Source: Methylibium sp965279545 (lineage in GTDB: Bacteria; Pseudomonadota; Gammaproteobacteria; Burkholderiales; Burkholderiaceae_C). Taken from it: DNA of 64,000 nucleotides. The number at the start of each line of letters is the position of its first letter. Position 1 is the stretch's first letter. The stretch is from NCBI RefSeq assembly GCF_965279545.1, contig NZ_OZ257250.1:310001-374000 (forward strand), in the 5' to 3' direction. Made by a program: the position numbers and the translations under genes. This document shows positions 48,418 to 57,692 of this stretch, piece after piece. The notes below the pieces were generated by a model that made no database searches, had not been told where the DNA came from, and saw only the letters and a program-made list of their open reading frames with translations.

Positions 48418-49338
48418 ATGAGGTTCTCTGTCTACCAGATCAGCCGCAAGGGCGGCCGCGAGAAGAACGAAGACCGCATGGGCTACTGCTACACGCGGGA
48501 TTCGGGCCTGTTCGCGCTGGCCGACGGCATGGGCGGACACCCGGAAGGCGAGGTCGCCTCGCAGCTCGCGCTGCAGACGCTGGCCGCGATGTTCCAGCGC
48601 GATGCCAAGCCGGTGCTGAAGGACCCGATGCGCTTCCTGCACGACGCCATCATCGCGGGCCACCACCAGCTGATCCGTTACGCCACCGAGAAGGCGCTGA
48701 TCGACACGCCGCGCACCACCATCGTTGCCTGCGTGCTGCAGGGCAATACCGCGTACTGGGCCCACTGCGGTGATTCGCGGCTCTACCTGGTGCGCGGCGA
48801 CAAGCTGATCGCCCGCACCCGCGACCACAGTTACTCGGAGTTGCAGGACACGATGGCCCAGGTCGTGCCGATGGGCGAGCGATTCAACCGCAATGTGCTG
48901 TTCACCTGCCTCGGCAGCCCGGGCAAGCCGGTCGTCGACACGGTGGGGCCGCTGATCCTTCAGAAGCGCGATCGCTTGCTGCTGTGTTCCGACGGGCTTT
49001 GGGGCAGCATCGCCGACGACATCATCACCGAGCAGCTGAGCACCCGCGCGATCTCCGACGCCGTGCCTGAACTGGTCGAGCAGGCCCTGCGCAAGGGCGG
49101 CGCGAAAAGCGACAACGTCACCGTGCTCTCGGTCGAGTGGGAGGCGGCGGAGAACGCCGATGCCGAGCAGGCGATCTCCACCCAGACCCTGGGCGAGGAG
49201 GTGTTCGCCTCCACCATCCAGGCCAGCGTCGGCGCCGGCTCCGGCGAACCCGACGAGCTGGACGAAGCCGAGATCGACCGCTCGATCCGCGAGATCAACG
49301 AGGCCATCCGGCGCTCGTCGGAATCCAAGAAACACTGA
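48418..49338 (+). CDS. PP2C-type Ser/Thr phosphatase
   Basis: 306 residues from the ATG at 48418 (GGAGGA upstream). The metal-binding motifs are KNEDRMG near 18, LFALADGMGGHPEGE near 36, HCGDSRLYLVR near 120, and SDGLWGSIADD near 190 with SDNVTVL near 235. Acts against the neighbouring kinase. The C-terminal 50 residues are an acidic extension (DELDEAEIDRSIREINEAI) absent from minimal PP2Cs. Confidence 0.92.
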   Translation: MRFSVYQISRKGGREKNEDRMGYCYTRDSGLFALADGMGGHPEGEVASQLALQTLAAMFQRDAKPVLKDPMRFLHDAIIAGHHQLIRYATEKALIDTPRTTIVACVLQGNTAYWAHCGDSRLYLVRGDKLIARTRDHSYSELQDTMAQVVPMGERFNRNVLFTCLGSPGKPVVDTVGPLILQKRDRLLLCSDGLWGSIADDIITEQLSTRAISDAVPELVEQALRKGGAKSDNVTVLSVEWEAAENADAEQAISTQTLGEEVFASTIQASVGAGSGEPDELDEAEIDRSIREINEAIRRSSESKKH

Positions 49339-49348
49339 AAGGCCCGCC

Positions 49349-50074
49349 ATGGGTTTTGAACGCACGCAAGCCCGTGCCGCGGATGCTTTGCGTCCGCTCA
49401 CGATCACCCGCCACTACACCAAGCATGCCGAAGGCTCGGTGCTGATCGCCTTTGGCGACACCAAGGTGCTGTGCACCGCCTCGGTCGAGGAGAAGGTGCC
49501 GCCGCACAAGCGCGGCTCCGGTGAAGGCTGGGTCACTGCGGAGTACGGCATGCTGCCGCGCTCGACGCACACGCGCAGCGACCGCGAGGCCGCGCGCGGC
49601 AAGCAGAGCGGCCGCACGCAGGAGATCCAGCGCCTGATCGGCCGTTCGCTGCGCGCGGTGTTCGACCTGAAGGCGCTGGGCGAGCGCAGCATCCACCTCG
49701 ACTGCGACGTGCTGCAGGCCGACGGCGGCACGCGCACCGCGGCGATCACCGGCGCCTACGTCGCGGCGCACGACGCGGTGACCTGGCTGCTGGCGCAGGG
49801 CAAGATCGGCGCCTCGCCGATTCGCGAGCCGGTGGCGGCGGTCAGCGTCGGCATCGTGCAGGGCACGCCTTTGCTGGACCTCGAGTACATCGAGGACTCG
49901 GCCTGCGACACCGACATGAACGTCGTGATGACCGGGGCCGGCCATTTCATCGAGGTGCAGGGCACCGCCGAAGGCGCCGCCTTCAGCCGTGCCGAGATGG
50001 ACCGCCTGCTGGCACTGGCCGAGCAGGGCATCCGCAGCCTGGTCGCGGCCCAGGCCGACGCGCTGAAGGGCTGA
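49349..50074 (+). CDS. rph: Ribonuclease PH
   Basis: 241 residues. Phosphorolytic 3'-5' exoribonuclease that trims tRNA 3' ends. Motifs are GDTKVLCTASVEEKVPP, EYGMLPRSTHTR, GRTQEIQRLIGRSLRA, LDCDVLQADGGTRTAAITG and DTDMNVVMTGAG. Family-typical length. It starts 10 bp after the PP2C stop, so it is probably co-transcribed, and is followed by rdgB after a repeat. Confidence 0.97.
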   Translation: MGFERTQARAADALRPLTITRHYTKHAEGSVLIAFGDTKVLCTASVEEKVPPHKRGSGEGWVTAEYGMLPRSTHTRSDREAARGKQSGRTQEIQRLIGRSLRAVFDLKALGERSIHLDCDVLQADGGTRTAAITGAYVAAHDAVTWLLAQGKIGASPIREPVAAVSVGIVQGTPLLDLEYIEDSACDTDMNVVMTGAGHFIEVQGTAEGAAFSRAEMDRLLALAEQGIRSLVAAQADALKG

Positions 50075-50081
50075 GGACATG

Positions 50082-50182
50082 ACGGCCCCCGCGCACGTTC
50101 GGCACTGCTCCCGAAGGCCACGAAGAGGCCTGTCGTGGGTCCTGGGACGCGCAGCCCTCCCGGGGCGGCCCGGCGAGGGCTG
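50082..50182 (+). repeat. GC-rich intergenic repeat, copy 2
   Basis: About 100 bp with GGCCACGAAGAGGCCTGTCG and GGGGCGGCCCGGCG blocks, matching the order of the copy at 48302-48412. It fills the gap between rph and rdgB. Confidence 0.7.
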
Positions 50183-50188
50183 ACAGCC

Positions 50189-50815
50189 GTGCGCCTGGTC
50201 CTGGCCTCCAACAACGCGAAGAAGCTCGCCGAGCTGCGCGTGCTGTTCGCGGCCCTGCCGATCGAGTTGGTGACGCAAGGCTCGCTCGGCGTCGCCGAGG
50301 TCGAGGAGCCGCACCACACCTTTGTCGAGAATGCACTGGTGAAGGCGCGGCACGCGGCTGTGGCCTGTGGCGGCGCCGCGATCGCCGACGACTCGGGCCT
50401 GTGCGTCGACGCGCTGGGCGGCGCGCCGGGCGTGGCCTCGGCCCACTACGCCACGGTCGAGCTGCCGACCGTGGACCGCGAAGCGCAACGGGCCTTGCAG
50501 GATGTCGCCAACAACCGCCTGCTGCTCGATCGCCTGCAAGGTCATGCCGACCGCCACGCCAGTTTCGTCAGCACGCTGGTGGCACTGCGCCATGCCGATG
50601 ACCCGCAGCCGCTGATCGCCTTCGGACGCTGGTCGGGCGAGATCCTCGACGCGCCGCGCGGCGAGGGTGGTTTCGGCTATGACCCGTTGATGTTCATCCC
50701 GACCCTGGGCCGCAGCGTCGCCGAGCTGCAGGCCGATGAGAAGAACCGGCTCAGCCACCGCGCGCTGGCTGCGAGCGACATGCTCGCGCTGATGCGCGCA
50801 CACTGGCTGGCGTGA
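50189..50815 (+). CDS. rdgB: Non-canonical purine NTP pyrophosphatase (RdgB/HAM1)
   Basis: 208 residues from a GTG at 50189. Motifs are LVLASNNAKKLAEL at the start, HTFVENALVKARHAA near 43, IADDSGLCVDALGGAPGV near 70, EGGFGYDPLM near 158, and AELQADEKNRLSHRALA near 176. Hydrolyses ITP/XTP and dITP. The stop overlaps hemW by GTGA. Confidence 0.97.
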   Translation: MRLVLASNNAKKLAELRVLFAALPIELVTQGSLGVAEVEEPHHTFVENALVKARHAAVACGGAAIADDSGLCVDALGGAPGVASAHYATVELPTVDREAQRALQDVANNRLLLDRLQGHADRHASFVSTLVALRHADDPQPLIAFGRWSGEILDAPRGEGGFGYDPLMFIPTLGRSVAELQADEKNRLSHRALAASDMLALMRAHWLA

Positions 50816-52113
50816 ACCCTCGCACGATCGACGTCGCGGCGCTGCACCAGCGCGCTGGCCTGCTGCAGCTGACGACGTTGCCGCCACTCGCGCTGTACGT
50901 CCACCTGCCGTGGTGCCTGAAGAAGTGCCCCTACTGCGACTTCAACTCGCATGAGTTGACAGCCCCCACGCTCCCCGCGGTCGCGGCCCCCCGCGGGGGC
51001 GCGTTCCGGCCCGGGAAACCCGGCTCCGGAACGGGCCGCGCGCTCGACGTCGGACTGGAACTGCGCTACCTCGACGCCCTGCGCTGTGACCTCGAAGCGG
51101 CGCTGCCGCTGGTGTGGGGCCGCCGTGTGGTCAGCGTCTTCATCGGCGGCGGCACGCCCAGCCTGTTCTCGCCCGAGGCAATCGGTCAACTGATCGCCGA
51201 CGTGCGTGCTCGGTTGCCGCTGGAGCCGGGATGCGAGATCACGCTGGAGGCGAATCCGGGAACCTTCGAGCGCGACCGCTTCCGCGCCTTCCGCGAGGCC
51301 GGCGTCACGCGGCTGTCGGTCGGCGTGCAGAGTTTCGACGACGCGAAGCTGAAGGCGCTGGGCCGCGTGCACGACCGCGCGCAGGCCATCGCCGCGGTCG
51401 AGGAAGCCAGCGCGGCCTTCGACACTTTCAACCTCGACCTGATGTATGCGCTGCCCGGCCAGAGCTTCGCCGAATGCGAGGCCGACGTGCGGCAGGCGCT
51501 GGCTTTCGAGCCGCCGCACCTGAGCGTCTACCACCTGACGCTCGAGCCGAACACGCTGTTCGCGGTGCGCCCGCCGGCAAATCTGCCCGACGACGACACG
51601 GCCTTCGAGATGCTCGACCGCATCACCGAGCTCACGACTGCGGCAGGGCTCGCGCGCTACGAGATCTCGGCCTACGCCCGGCTAGGGCATCGCTGCCAGC
51701 ACAACCTCAACTACTGGCAGTTCGGCGACTACCTCGGCATCGGCGCGGGCGCGCACAGCAAACTCAGCTTCGCGCACCGCATCCTGCGCCAGACGCGCTG
51801 GCGCGAGCCGGTGGCCTACATGCAGCAGGCGCAGAACGGCACCGCCGTGTCGAGCGAGCAGGAGGTGGCGCGCGACGAGCTGCCGTTCGAGTTCATGCTC
51901 AACGCACTGCGCCTCAGGGAAGGCTTCGAGCTGACGCGCTTCGCCGAGCGCACGGGCCTGGCGATGACGGCGATCCAGCGTGCGCTCGAGGCCGGCGAGG
52001 CCAAGGGCCTGATCGGGCGCGACCTGCAGCGGGTCTGGCCGACCGAACGTGGGTTCGATTTCCTCAGCGACCTGCAGGCGCTGTTCCTGCCACCTGATCG
52101 GCCGGCACGCTAG
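50812..52113 (+). CDS. hemW: HemW, radical-SAM heme chaperone
   Basis: 433 residues from a GTG overlapping the rdgB stop. The radical-SAM cluster is C35-x3-C39-x2-C42 (WCLKKCPYCDFNSH). FIGGGTPSLF, NPGTFERDRF and SVGVQSFDDAKLKALGRVH follow, then GIGAGAHSKLS. It lacks the anaerobic HemN C-terminal extra residues and is the HemW type. Residues 50-81 are a low-complexity insertion (PAVAAPRGGAFRPG) encoded by repeat-like DNA just after the cluster. Its 3' end overlaps the convergent ATP-grasp gene by 50 bp. Confidence 0.95.
   Translation: MNPRTIDVAALHQRAGLLQLTTLPPLALYVHLPWCLKKCPYCDFNSHELTAPTLPAVAAPRGGAFRPGKPGSGTGRALDVGLELRYLDALRCDLEAALPLVWGRRVVSVFIGGGTPSLFSPEAIGQLIADVRARLPLEPGCEITLEANPGTFERDRFRAFREAGVTRLSVGVQSFDDAKLKALGRVHDRAQAIAAVEEASAAFDTFNLDLMYALPGQSFAECEADVRQALAFEPPHLSVYHLTLEPNTLFAVRPPANLPDDDTAFEMLDRITELTTAAGLARYEISAYARLGHRCQHNLNYWQFGDYLGIGAGAHSKLSFAHRILRQTRWREPVAYMQQAQNGTAVSSEQEVARDELPFEFMLNALRLREGFELTRFAERTGLAMTAIQRALEAGEAKGLIGRDLQRVWPTERGFDFLSDLQALFLPPDRPAR
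50959..51054 (+). repeat. GC-rich repeat-like insertion inside hemW
   Basis: About 96 bp beginning CCCCCACGCTCC and containing the stem GGCCCCCCGCGGGGGC. It keeps the reading frame and adds about 32 residues to HemW. It resembles the start of the intergenic repeats at 48302 and 50082, though less closely. Confidence 0.55.
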
Positions 52114-52999
52114 CAGCGAGGCGCTGACCGCGTGGCTGCGGCTGGTGCGTCAAGTGGCGAATGAACGAGAAGAAGAGCGGGCCGAGGCTGCCTCCGAAGC
52201 GGGGATTGATCTCGATCAACTGCAGCCGCCCTTCGACCATCTTGTAGTTGGCGCAGCAGATCCCTTGATAGCCGATCGCCGCCAGTATGCGCTCCAGCGG
52301 TTGCGTGCACGGACAGCGCGTGATGTTGCGTGCGATGAAGCTCTCCGAGCCCTTGATGAAGTCGGAGTGTTCGGACACGTACTCGACGGTCACCTCGGTC
52401 ACGATGCGGCCATCCCTGAAAAGAACATGGGTGGCGTACTCGGATTGACCCTGGGCCAGCTCCTGGCAGAAGTATTCATCGCTGTCGATCATCGGTGCGA
52501 GCCGCAGCTTGTCTGCGGCGCTGCGCACGATATGGCAATCGACGCTGTTCTCCGCGATGCGCTTTTTCAGGATGAACGGTGGCGCCGGATCCTTCAGGAG
52601 CCGGGGAATGTATTCACCGAAACCAAGCTCGATCAGCGTGGTGTTCAGCAGGTATTTGTCGTCGCACAGGAAGATGCACTTGTTGCTCGGGAGCGGCAAG
52701 AGGCTGTTTGTTGTTGCGTCAGGCAGCGCGTTCAACACGAGAGTGGCGCGGACCGACAACGGCACGACCAGATCGTAATTCTGCAGAGGCTCGGTCTCGA
52801 GGTCTCCGAAGAAAATCTGATGACGGCTGTGAACGAAGCCTTGTCGGATCTGCGGATCCCACGTGTCGTAGCACCGCGAAAACAGGATTCGCAATTGACG
52901 CCTGTCTCCCAGTCGGGCCATCACGCTCTCGCGCAGCAGAAATCTTGCGAGATTCAACTTGCTGCGCAGCCAAATCAGCTTGACCCTGATCGTGTGCAT
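52064..52999 (-). CDS. ATP-grasp family protein
   Basis: 311 residues from the ATG at 52999. ATP-grasp features are IFLCDDKYLLNTTLIELGF near 110, FILKKRIAENSVDC near 142, and the metal-binding end LQLIEINPRFGGSLGP near 270. It resembles carbamoyl-phosphate-synthase-like ligases of unknown substrate. The C-terminus overlaps hemW. Codon use and lower GC than its neighbours suggest a later arrival in this core region; this is a visual judgement. Confidence 0.8.
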   Translation of the reverse strand: MHTIRVKLIWLRSKLNLARFLLRESVMARLGDRRQLRILFSRCYDTWDPQIRQGFVHSRHQIFFGDLETEPLQNYDLVVPLSVRATLVLNALPDATTNSLLPLPSNKCIFLCDDKYLLNTTLIELGFGEYIPRLLKDPAPPFILKKRIAENSVDCHIVRSAADKLRLAPMIDSDEYFCQELAQGQSEYATHVLFRDGRIVTEVTVEYVSEHSDFIKGSESFIARNITRCPCTQPLERILAAIGYQGICCANYKMVEGRLQLIEINPRFGGSLGPLFFSFIRHLTHQPQPRGQRLAASVPADQVAGTAPAGR

Positions 53000-53173
53000 T
53001 GGTCTCCCCGCCTTCTTGCGTCTTGCGCGCCGCAGCTTCGTTGCGACTGCTATGGATCGAATGGATCCAACGCACTGTAGCGGCGCACAGTGTCGCGCCG
53101 ATGAAAGGCACCGAGATGAGGGGGCGGTTTCGGCGGGTCAGCGCCGTCGTTGTCAGTGAATCGACAGCAATGA

Positions 53174-54262
53174 CTACACCCGGTTCAACGACAGGCCCGC
53201 CGTGGACCGCAGGCGGTCGAGGAGCTTGGGGGCAATCTGGGTCAATGGCAATACCTCGTGCGCCGCACCGGCAGCGATCGCCTCGCGCGGCATCCCGAAG
53301 ACGACGCAGCTCGCTTCATCCTGGCACAGGTTGTAGCTGCCGGCGTCGCGCATCTCGCGCATCGCTTTCGCGCCGTCGGCTCCCATGCCGGTCAGCATGA
53401 TGCCGATCGCATTGGGGCCGACCACGCGGGCCGCGCTCTTGAACAGCACTTCGACGCTGGGCCTGTGGCGGTTGACGGGATCGCCGTCCTGCACGCGGGC
53501 AACATAGTTGGCGCCACTGCGCTCCACGCTCAGGTGCAGCCCGCCCGGTGCGATGTAGGCATGCCCTGGCAGCACGCGCTCGCCGTCGCGGGCTTCGCGC
53601 ACGCTGATGTGACACAGGCCGTCGAGCCGGTTCGCGTAGCTGGTGGTGAAGCCGGGCGGCATGTGCTGCGTGATCACGACGGCCGGCGCGTCGGCCGGCA
53701 GTGCCATCAGCAACTCCTTGGTGGCTTCGGTGCCGCCGGTGGACGCGCCGATGAAGATGATCTTCTCGGTCGACAGGCGGCCCAGGCTGGCGGCCGGAGC
53801 AGCGCCCCGTGCCGTGGTGCTGCCGGGAGCCGGCGCCGGGGCGGTGACCAGCTTGCGCACCCGGGCCTGGGCGGCCGCGCGGACCTTCTCGGTGATGTCG
53901 GCGCCGAGCTGGCGCAGACCGTCGGCCACACCGATCTTCGGTTTGGCCACGAAGTCGACCGCGCCCAGCTCCAGTGCCTTCAGGGTGACCTCGGCGCCGC
54001 GTTCGGTCAGCGTGGACACCATCACCACCGGTGTCGGGCGCAAGCGCATCAGCCGTGACAGGAAGTCGATCCCGTCCATGCGCGGCATCTCGACGTCGAG
54101 CGTGATGACGTCGGGATCGAGGTTGCGGATCATCTCGCGTGCGACGATCGGGTCGCTCGCTGCACCGACGCAGGTCATGTCCGGCTCGCGGTTGATGATC
54201 TCGGTGAGCAGGCTGCGCACCAGTGCAGAGTCGTCCACCACCACCACGCGTGTCTTGGCCAT
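53174..54262 (-). CDS. cheB: CheB chemotaxis methylesterase
   Basis: 362 residues from the ATG at 54262. The receiver domain shows VVVVDDSALVRS and phospho-acceptor Asp56 in ITLDVEMPRMDG. The linker is Ala/Pro-rich. The methylesterase domain has GASTGGTEA (catalytic Ser), TQHMPPGFT (His) and MLTGMGADGAKAM (Asp). Removes glutamyl-methyl groups from chemoreceptors. Third gene of the minus-strand cheR-cheD-cheB order. Confidence 0.96.
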   Translation of the reverse strand: MAKTRVVVVDDSALVRSLLTEIINREPDMTCVGAASDPIVAREMIRNLDPDVITLDVEMPRMDGIDFLSRLMRLRPTPVVMVSTLTERGAEVTLKALELGAVDFVAKPKIGVADGLRQLGADITEKVRAAAQARVRKLVTAPAPAPGSTTARGAAPAASLGRLSTEKIIFIGASTGGTEATKELLMALPADAPAVVITQHMPPGFTTSYANRLDGLCHISVREARDGERVLPGHAYIAPGGLHLSVERSGANYVARVQDGDPVNRHRPSVEVLFKSAARVVGPNAIGIMLTGMGADGAKAMREMRDAGSYNLCQDEASCVVFGMPREAIAAGAAHEVLPLTQIAPKLLDRLRSTAGLSLNRV

Positions 54263-54317
54263 CTTGTTCTCCCTGGGTCTTGTCGCAATGTTCTTGTCGT
54301 GAGGCGCCTGGCCGGGC

Positions 54318-55001
54318 TCAGAACAGGTCCACAGAACCGCCGCCGCTCGTCGGCAGGGCGGCCTTCGCGGCCGCGCGGTCCTGTGCCACCAGCGCATCGG
54401 TGTTCGTAGCGGCGAGCCGCTTGACCATCGCCTTGCCGCTGGCCGGGAAGAAGCACACCTTGCGGGGGTAGACGTCGAGCACGTCCTTGCTGACCACCGG
54501 GATGCGCTCGGTCTTGAGGTAGTCCATCACGAAGGTGGTGTTGCGCTCGCCGACGTTGAGGCTGCTCATGCCGGCGACCACCGCACCGCCGCCGAAGACC
54601 TTCGCTTCGAGCGTCAAGCGGTTTGCGCCGCGCTTGAGCATTTCGTTGATCAGCAGCTCCATCGCATACGAGCCGTAGCGGCCCGAATCCATGGCCCCGC
54701 CGCCATCGGGCAGCATGAAGTGGTTGAGCCCGCCGATGCGGCGCTCGCGGTCCCACAGGCAGGCGGCGATGCAGGAGCCGAGGGTGGTCATGATCAGCAG
54801 GTCTTCGTCATGGACGAAGTACTCTCCCGGCAGCACCTTCACGGTGTCGGCCTTGAAATGGGCGTCGAAGAAGAAGAACGAGGCCTCGCCCGGTTTGCGC
54901 GGCGCGGCCTTCAACTGGTCGATGCGCGAGAAGGCACGGCCGGCCCTCTGCACGATGCCGGCGGTGCGGGGGGCCGAGGGCGGGACGGTGGTGGGCAGCA
55001 T
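54318..55001 (-). CDS. cheD: CheD chemoreceptor glutamine deamidase
   Basis: 227 residues. The catalytic Cys is in TTLGSCIAACLWD, His in IGGLNHFMLPDG, with EAKVFGGGAVVAGM and NVGERNTTF as family blocks. Deamidates receptor glutamines and interacts with CheC/CheX-type proteins. It lies 55 bp upstream of cheB and 19 bp after cheR in the same operon. Confidence 0.95.
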   Translation of the reverse strand: MLPTTVPPSAPRTAGIVQRAGRAFSRIDQLKAAPRKPGEASFFFFDAHFKADTVKVLPGEYFVHDEDLLIMTTLGSCIAACLWDRERRIGGLNHFMLPDGGGAMDSGRYGSYAMELLINEMLKRGANRLTLEAKVFGGGAVVAGMSSLNVGERNTTFVMDYLKTERIPVVSKDVLDVYPRKVCFFPASGKAMVKRLAATNTDALVAQDRAAAKAALPTSGGGSVDLF

Positions 55002-55020
55002 GGCGGATGCGTCGAAGGGG

Positions 55021-55887
55021 TCAGCGGTCCACGCGTTCGTAGACCGTCTTGCCGCGCAGGCGGAACAACGCGCGTGCGTCGCTGAAGTTCTCGGAGTGGC
55101 CGACGAACAGCAGGCCGCCGGGCTTCATCACGCGGTGGATGCCTTCCAGCACGCGGCGCTGCGTCGGTGCATCGAAGTAGATCATCACGTTGCGGCAGAA
55201 GACGATGTCGAAGGGGTCGCCGAGCGACCACGAACTCGCCATCAGGTTGAACACGCGGAACTCGATCATGCGCGCCAGCTCCGGCTTGACGCGGATCGAG
55301 CCGGTGTTCGCGCCGGTGCCGCGCAGGAAATGCGCGCGCAGACGCTCCGGAGCGAGGCCGCGCGAGTCGGCGTCGTAGACGCCGCGGCTCGCCGCCGCCA
55401 GCACCTTGGTGTCGATGTCACTGGCCACCAGCTTGACGCTGTGCTGCGCGCCCAGCGCCTCCACCACGGTCATTGCCAGCGAGTAGGGCTCCTCGCCGGT
55501 CGAGGCCGCGTTGCACCAGATCCGGATCGCCTGCCCGCGGCGCTGCTGCAGCGCCTGCGTCAGCAGCGGGAAGTGGTGCTCTTCGCGGAAGAAGCTGGTC
55601 AGGTTGGTGGTCAGGCAGTTGACGAACTCCTGCCACTCCGCCTCGCCGCCCGGGCCGCCGTGCTGTTCCAGCCACTGCAGGTAGCTGCCGACCGAGCAGT
55701 GACCGGTGTCGCGCAGGCGGCGCGACAGCCGGCTGTAGACCATGGCCTGCTTGCCCGGCTGCAGGTTGATGCCCGCGCGGTCGTAGATCAGCGTGCGCAC
55801 CCGCTCGAAGTCGGCGGTATCGAAGCTGAATTCGCGGTCGCCGGTAGCCTGGGAGACGGGCAGGGAAGAAGACAGCACAGCGCTCAT
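55021..55887 (-). CDS. cheR: CheR chemotaxis methyltransferase
   Basis: 288 residues from the ATG at 55887; the frame is open to 55953. The N-terminal helical domain is followed by FFREEHHFPLLTQAL and the SAM domain IRIWCNAASTGEEPYSLAMT, ASDIDTKVLAAASRGVYD and DIVFCRNVMIYFD. Methylates receptor glutamates. First gene of the cheRDB operon and divergent from the GGDEF gene. Confidence 0.96.
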   Translation of the reverse strand: MSAVLSSSLPVSQATGDREFSFDTADFERVRTLIYDRAGINLQPGKQAMVYSRLSRRLRDTGHCSVGSYLQWLEQHGGPGGEAEWQEFVNCLTTNLTSFFREEHHFPLLTQALQQRRGQAIRIWCNAASTGEEPYSLAMTVVEALGAQHSVKLVASDIDTKVLAAASRGVYDADSRGLAPERLRAHFLRGTGANTGSIRVKPELARMIEFRVFNLMASSWSLGDPFDIVFCRNVMIYFDAPTQRRVLEGIHRVMKPGGLLFVGHSENFSDARALFRLRGKTVYERVDR

Positions 55888-56069
55888 GGGGCGTGTTCTC
55901 GGCAAGGAAGGGTCCGTCGCGGCCGCTGCAGGTGGCATCGGGACGGATGACAAGGGTTTATCGGTCCCAGTCTGACGCCCTTGAGTGGCGTGGCGGCTCC
56001 GAGAAGACAGGCCGAAGCGGCACAGTTCCCGGCTTCAGGTCGGCGTCTCCCCGCTAGACTGCGGCGATC

Positions 56070-56837
56070 TTGAGCGCTTCCGACCCCGTCTCGCCCGGCC
56101 CGTTCCCGACCGACGGCCTGCACCTCGACACCGCGCTGCAACTGCTGCAGCGCGCCGGGCACGAGCTTGCGCCGGGTCCGCGCGATGCTGTCTGGTTGCA
56201 GCGGCTGGTCGATGCCCTGTGCGACCTGTCGAGCCGCGATGCGCTGACCGGTCTGGCCAACCGGCGGCAGTTCGACCTGGCGCTGGAGCGCGAAACCGAT
56301 CGTGTCGCTCGCTCGGGCGAACCGGCGCTGGTGCTGCTGCTCGACATCGATCACTTCAAGCGCGTCAACGACACCTACGGTCATGCGGCCGGCGATCTGG
56401 TGCTGCAGGCCGTGGCTCGCACGCTGCAGGAATGCGTGCGACCGATGGACACCGTCGCGCGCTACGGCGGCGAGGAATTCGCGATCGTGCTGCCCAATTG
56501 CCCGCCCGCCTTCGCGCAGGCGGCAGCCGAGCGTGTGCGCCATGCCGTGGAATCCCACACCGTCACCGTGGCGCAGGGCATCACGCTGAGCGTGACGCTC
56601 AGCGCTGGCGGCGCCTTCGCGCCTCCCTGGGTGCGCTCGTCGGCCCACCTGTGGACCGAGCGCGCCGACGTCCAGCTCTACCGCGCCAAGGCCGAAGGTC
56701 GCAACCGGACCTGCCTCGAGCCGACCGCGGTGTCGATCGTCAGCGCCGAAGAGCGCGGCATGTTGTTTTCCATGAGCCTCCCGGCGCCGCTCGATGATCC
56801 AGCCACCGCGGCCACCACCACCCATTCATTGCCATGA
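56070..56837 (+). CDS. GGDEF-domain diguanylate cyclase
   Basis: 255 residues from a TTG at 56070 (MSASDPVSPGPF). The GGDEF domain spans residues 60-215: DALTGLANRRQFD, LLLDIDHFKRVNDTYGHAAG, active site RYGGEEFAIV, with an inhibitory RxxD site (RPMD) five residues before it. Makes c-di-GMP. The first 55 residues have no sensor; the C-terminal 40 residues are disordered. ATGA overlap with the flhG-like gene links c-di-GMP to flagellar or chemotaxis control. Confidence 0.9.
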   Translation: MSASDPVSPGPFPTDGLHLDTALQLLQRAGHELAPGPRDAVWLQRLVDALCDLSSRDALTGLANRRQFDLALERETDRVARSGEPALVLLLDIDHFKRVNDTYGHAAGDLVLQAVARTLQECVRPMDTVARYGGEEFAIVLPNCPPAFAQAAAERVRHAVESHTVTVAQGITLSVTLSAGGAFAPPWVRSSAHLWTERADVQLYRAKAEGRNRTCLEPTAVSIVSAEERGMLFSMSLPAPLDDPATAATTTHSLP

Positions 56838-57631
56838 CTGCCCCCACTGAACGACCCGCTTCGACCGACCGGCGATCGCGAGCCCGCATCCTGGCCGTCA
56901 CGAGCGGCAAGGGGGGGGTCGGCAAGACCTTCATTGCCGCCAATCTGGCCGCCTCGCTGGCGGCCCGTGGTCTGCGCGTGCTGGTGCTCGACGCCGACCT
57001 GGGCCTCGCCAATCTCGACGTGGTGCTGAACCTGCACCCGAAGATCACGCTGCACGATGTCTTCACCGGCGAAGCCACGCTGGAGCAGGCGGTGCTGGCG
57101 GCGCCGGGCGGCTTCTCAGTGCTGCTGGCCGGATCCGGGCTGGTCGAGTATTCGCGGCTGACGCCCGAAGTGCGCGAGAAGTTGCTCGCGGTGATCGAGC
57201 AGGTGACGCCGCGCTTCGACATCGTGCTGCTCGACACCGGTGCCGGCATCTCCGACGTGGTGCTCTACACCGTGTCGCTCGCCGACGAAGTGCTGATCGT
57301 CGCGACGCCCGAGCCGACCTCGATGACCGATGCCTACGCCACCATCAAGGTCCTGGCCATGCAGCAGGCGCGGCGCGAGCTGCGGCTGGTGGTCAACCAG
57401 GTGCCGCGCGCCGGCGATGGCCGTGGCGTGGCCACGCAGCTGCAGCAGGTGATCGAGCGCTTCGTCAGCGGCGCCGTCGGAGCGCCGGTGCGACTCGAGC
57501 TGCTCGGCGAGGTGCCGCTCGACCCGTCGGTTCGCGCGGCGGTCAAGAAGCGCCAGCTCGTGATCGAGTCGATGCCGGGCACGCCGGCCGCCCAGGCGAT
57601 CACGCTGCTCGCGGCGCGCCTGAGTCCCTGA
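56834..57631 (+). CDS. flhG: FlhG/MinD-like ATPase
   Basis: 265 residues. Deviant Walker A TSGKGGVGKTFIAANLA near 24, LVLDADLGLANLDVVL near 50, and DIVLLDTGAGISDVVL near 130. There is no N-terminal signal or C-terminal amphipathic helix strongly like MinD, and FlhG numbers polar flagella in beta/gammaproteobacteria. Context with che genes favours FlhG over MinD. Confidence 0.8.
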   Translation: MTAPTERPASTDRRSRARILAVTSGKGGVGKTFIAANLAASLAARGLRVLVLDADLGLANLDVVLNLHPKITLHDVFTGEATLEQAVLAAPGGFSVLLAGSGLVEYSRLTPEVREKLLAVIEQVTPRFDIVLLDTGAGISDVVLYTVSLADEVLIVATPEPTSMTDAYATIKVLAMQQARRELRLVVNQVPRAGDGRGVATQLQQVIERFVSGAVGAPVRLELLGEVPLDPSVRAAVKKRQLVIESMPGTPAAQAITLLAARLSP

Positions 57632-57692
57632 GTCCGCGGCCCTGGCTGGATCATGCGGTGCCGGGTGTCGCAGCCGCTATGCTTGCCCCGTC

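Noticed and set aside
56834..57631. MinD cell-division ATPase
   Set aside because: It lies next to a GGDEF gene and cheRDB, with no minC or minE nearby; FlhG is the better fit, although sequence alone does not exclude a MinD-like role.
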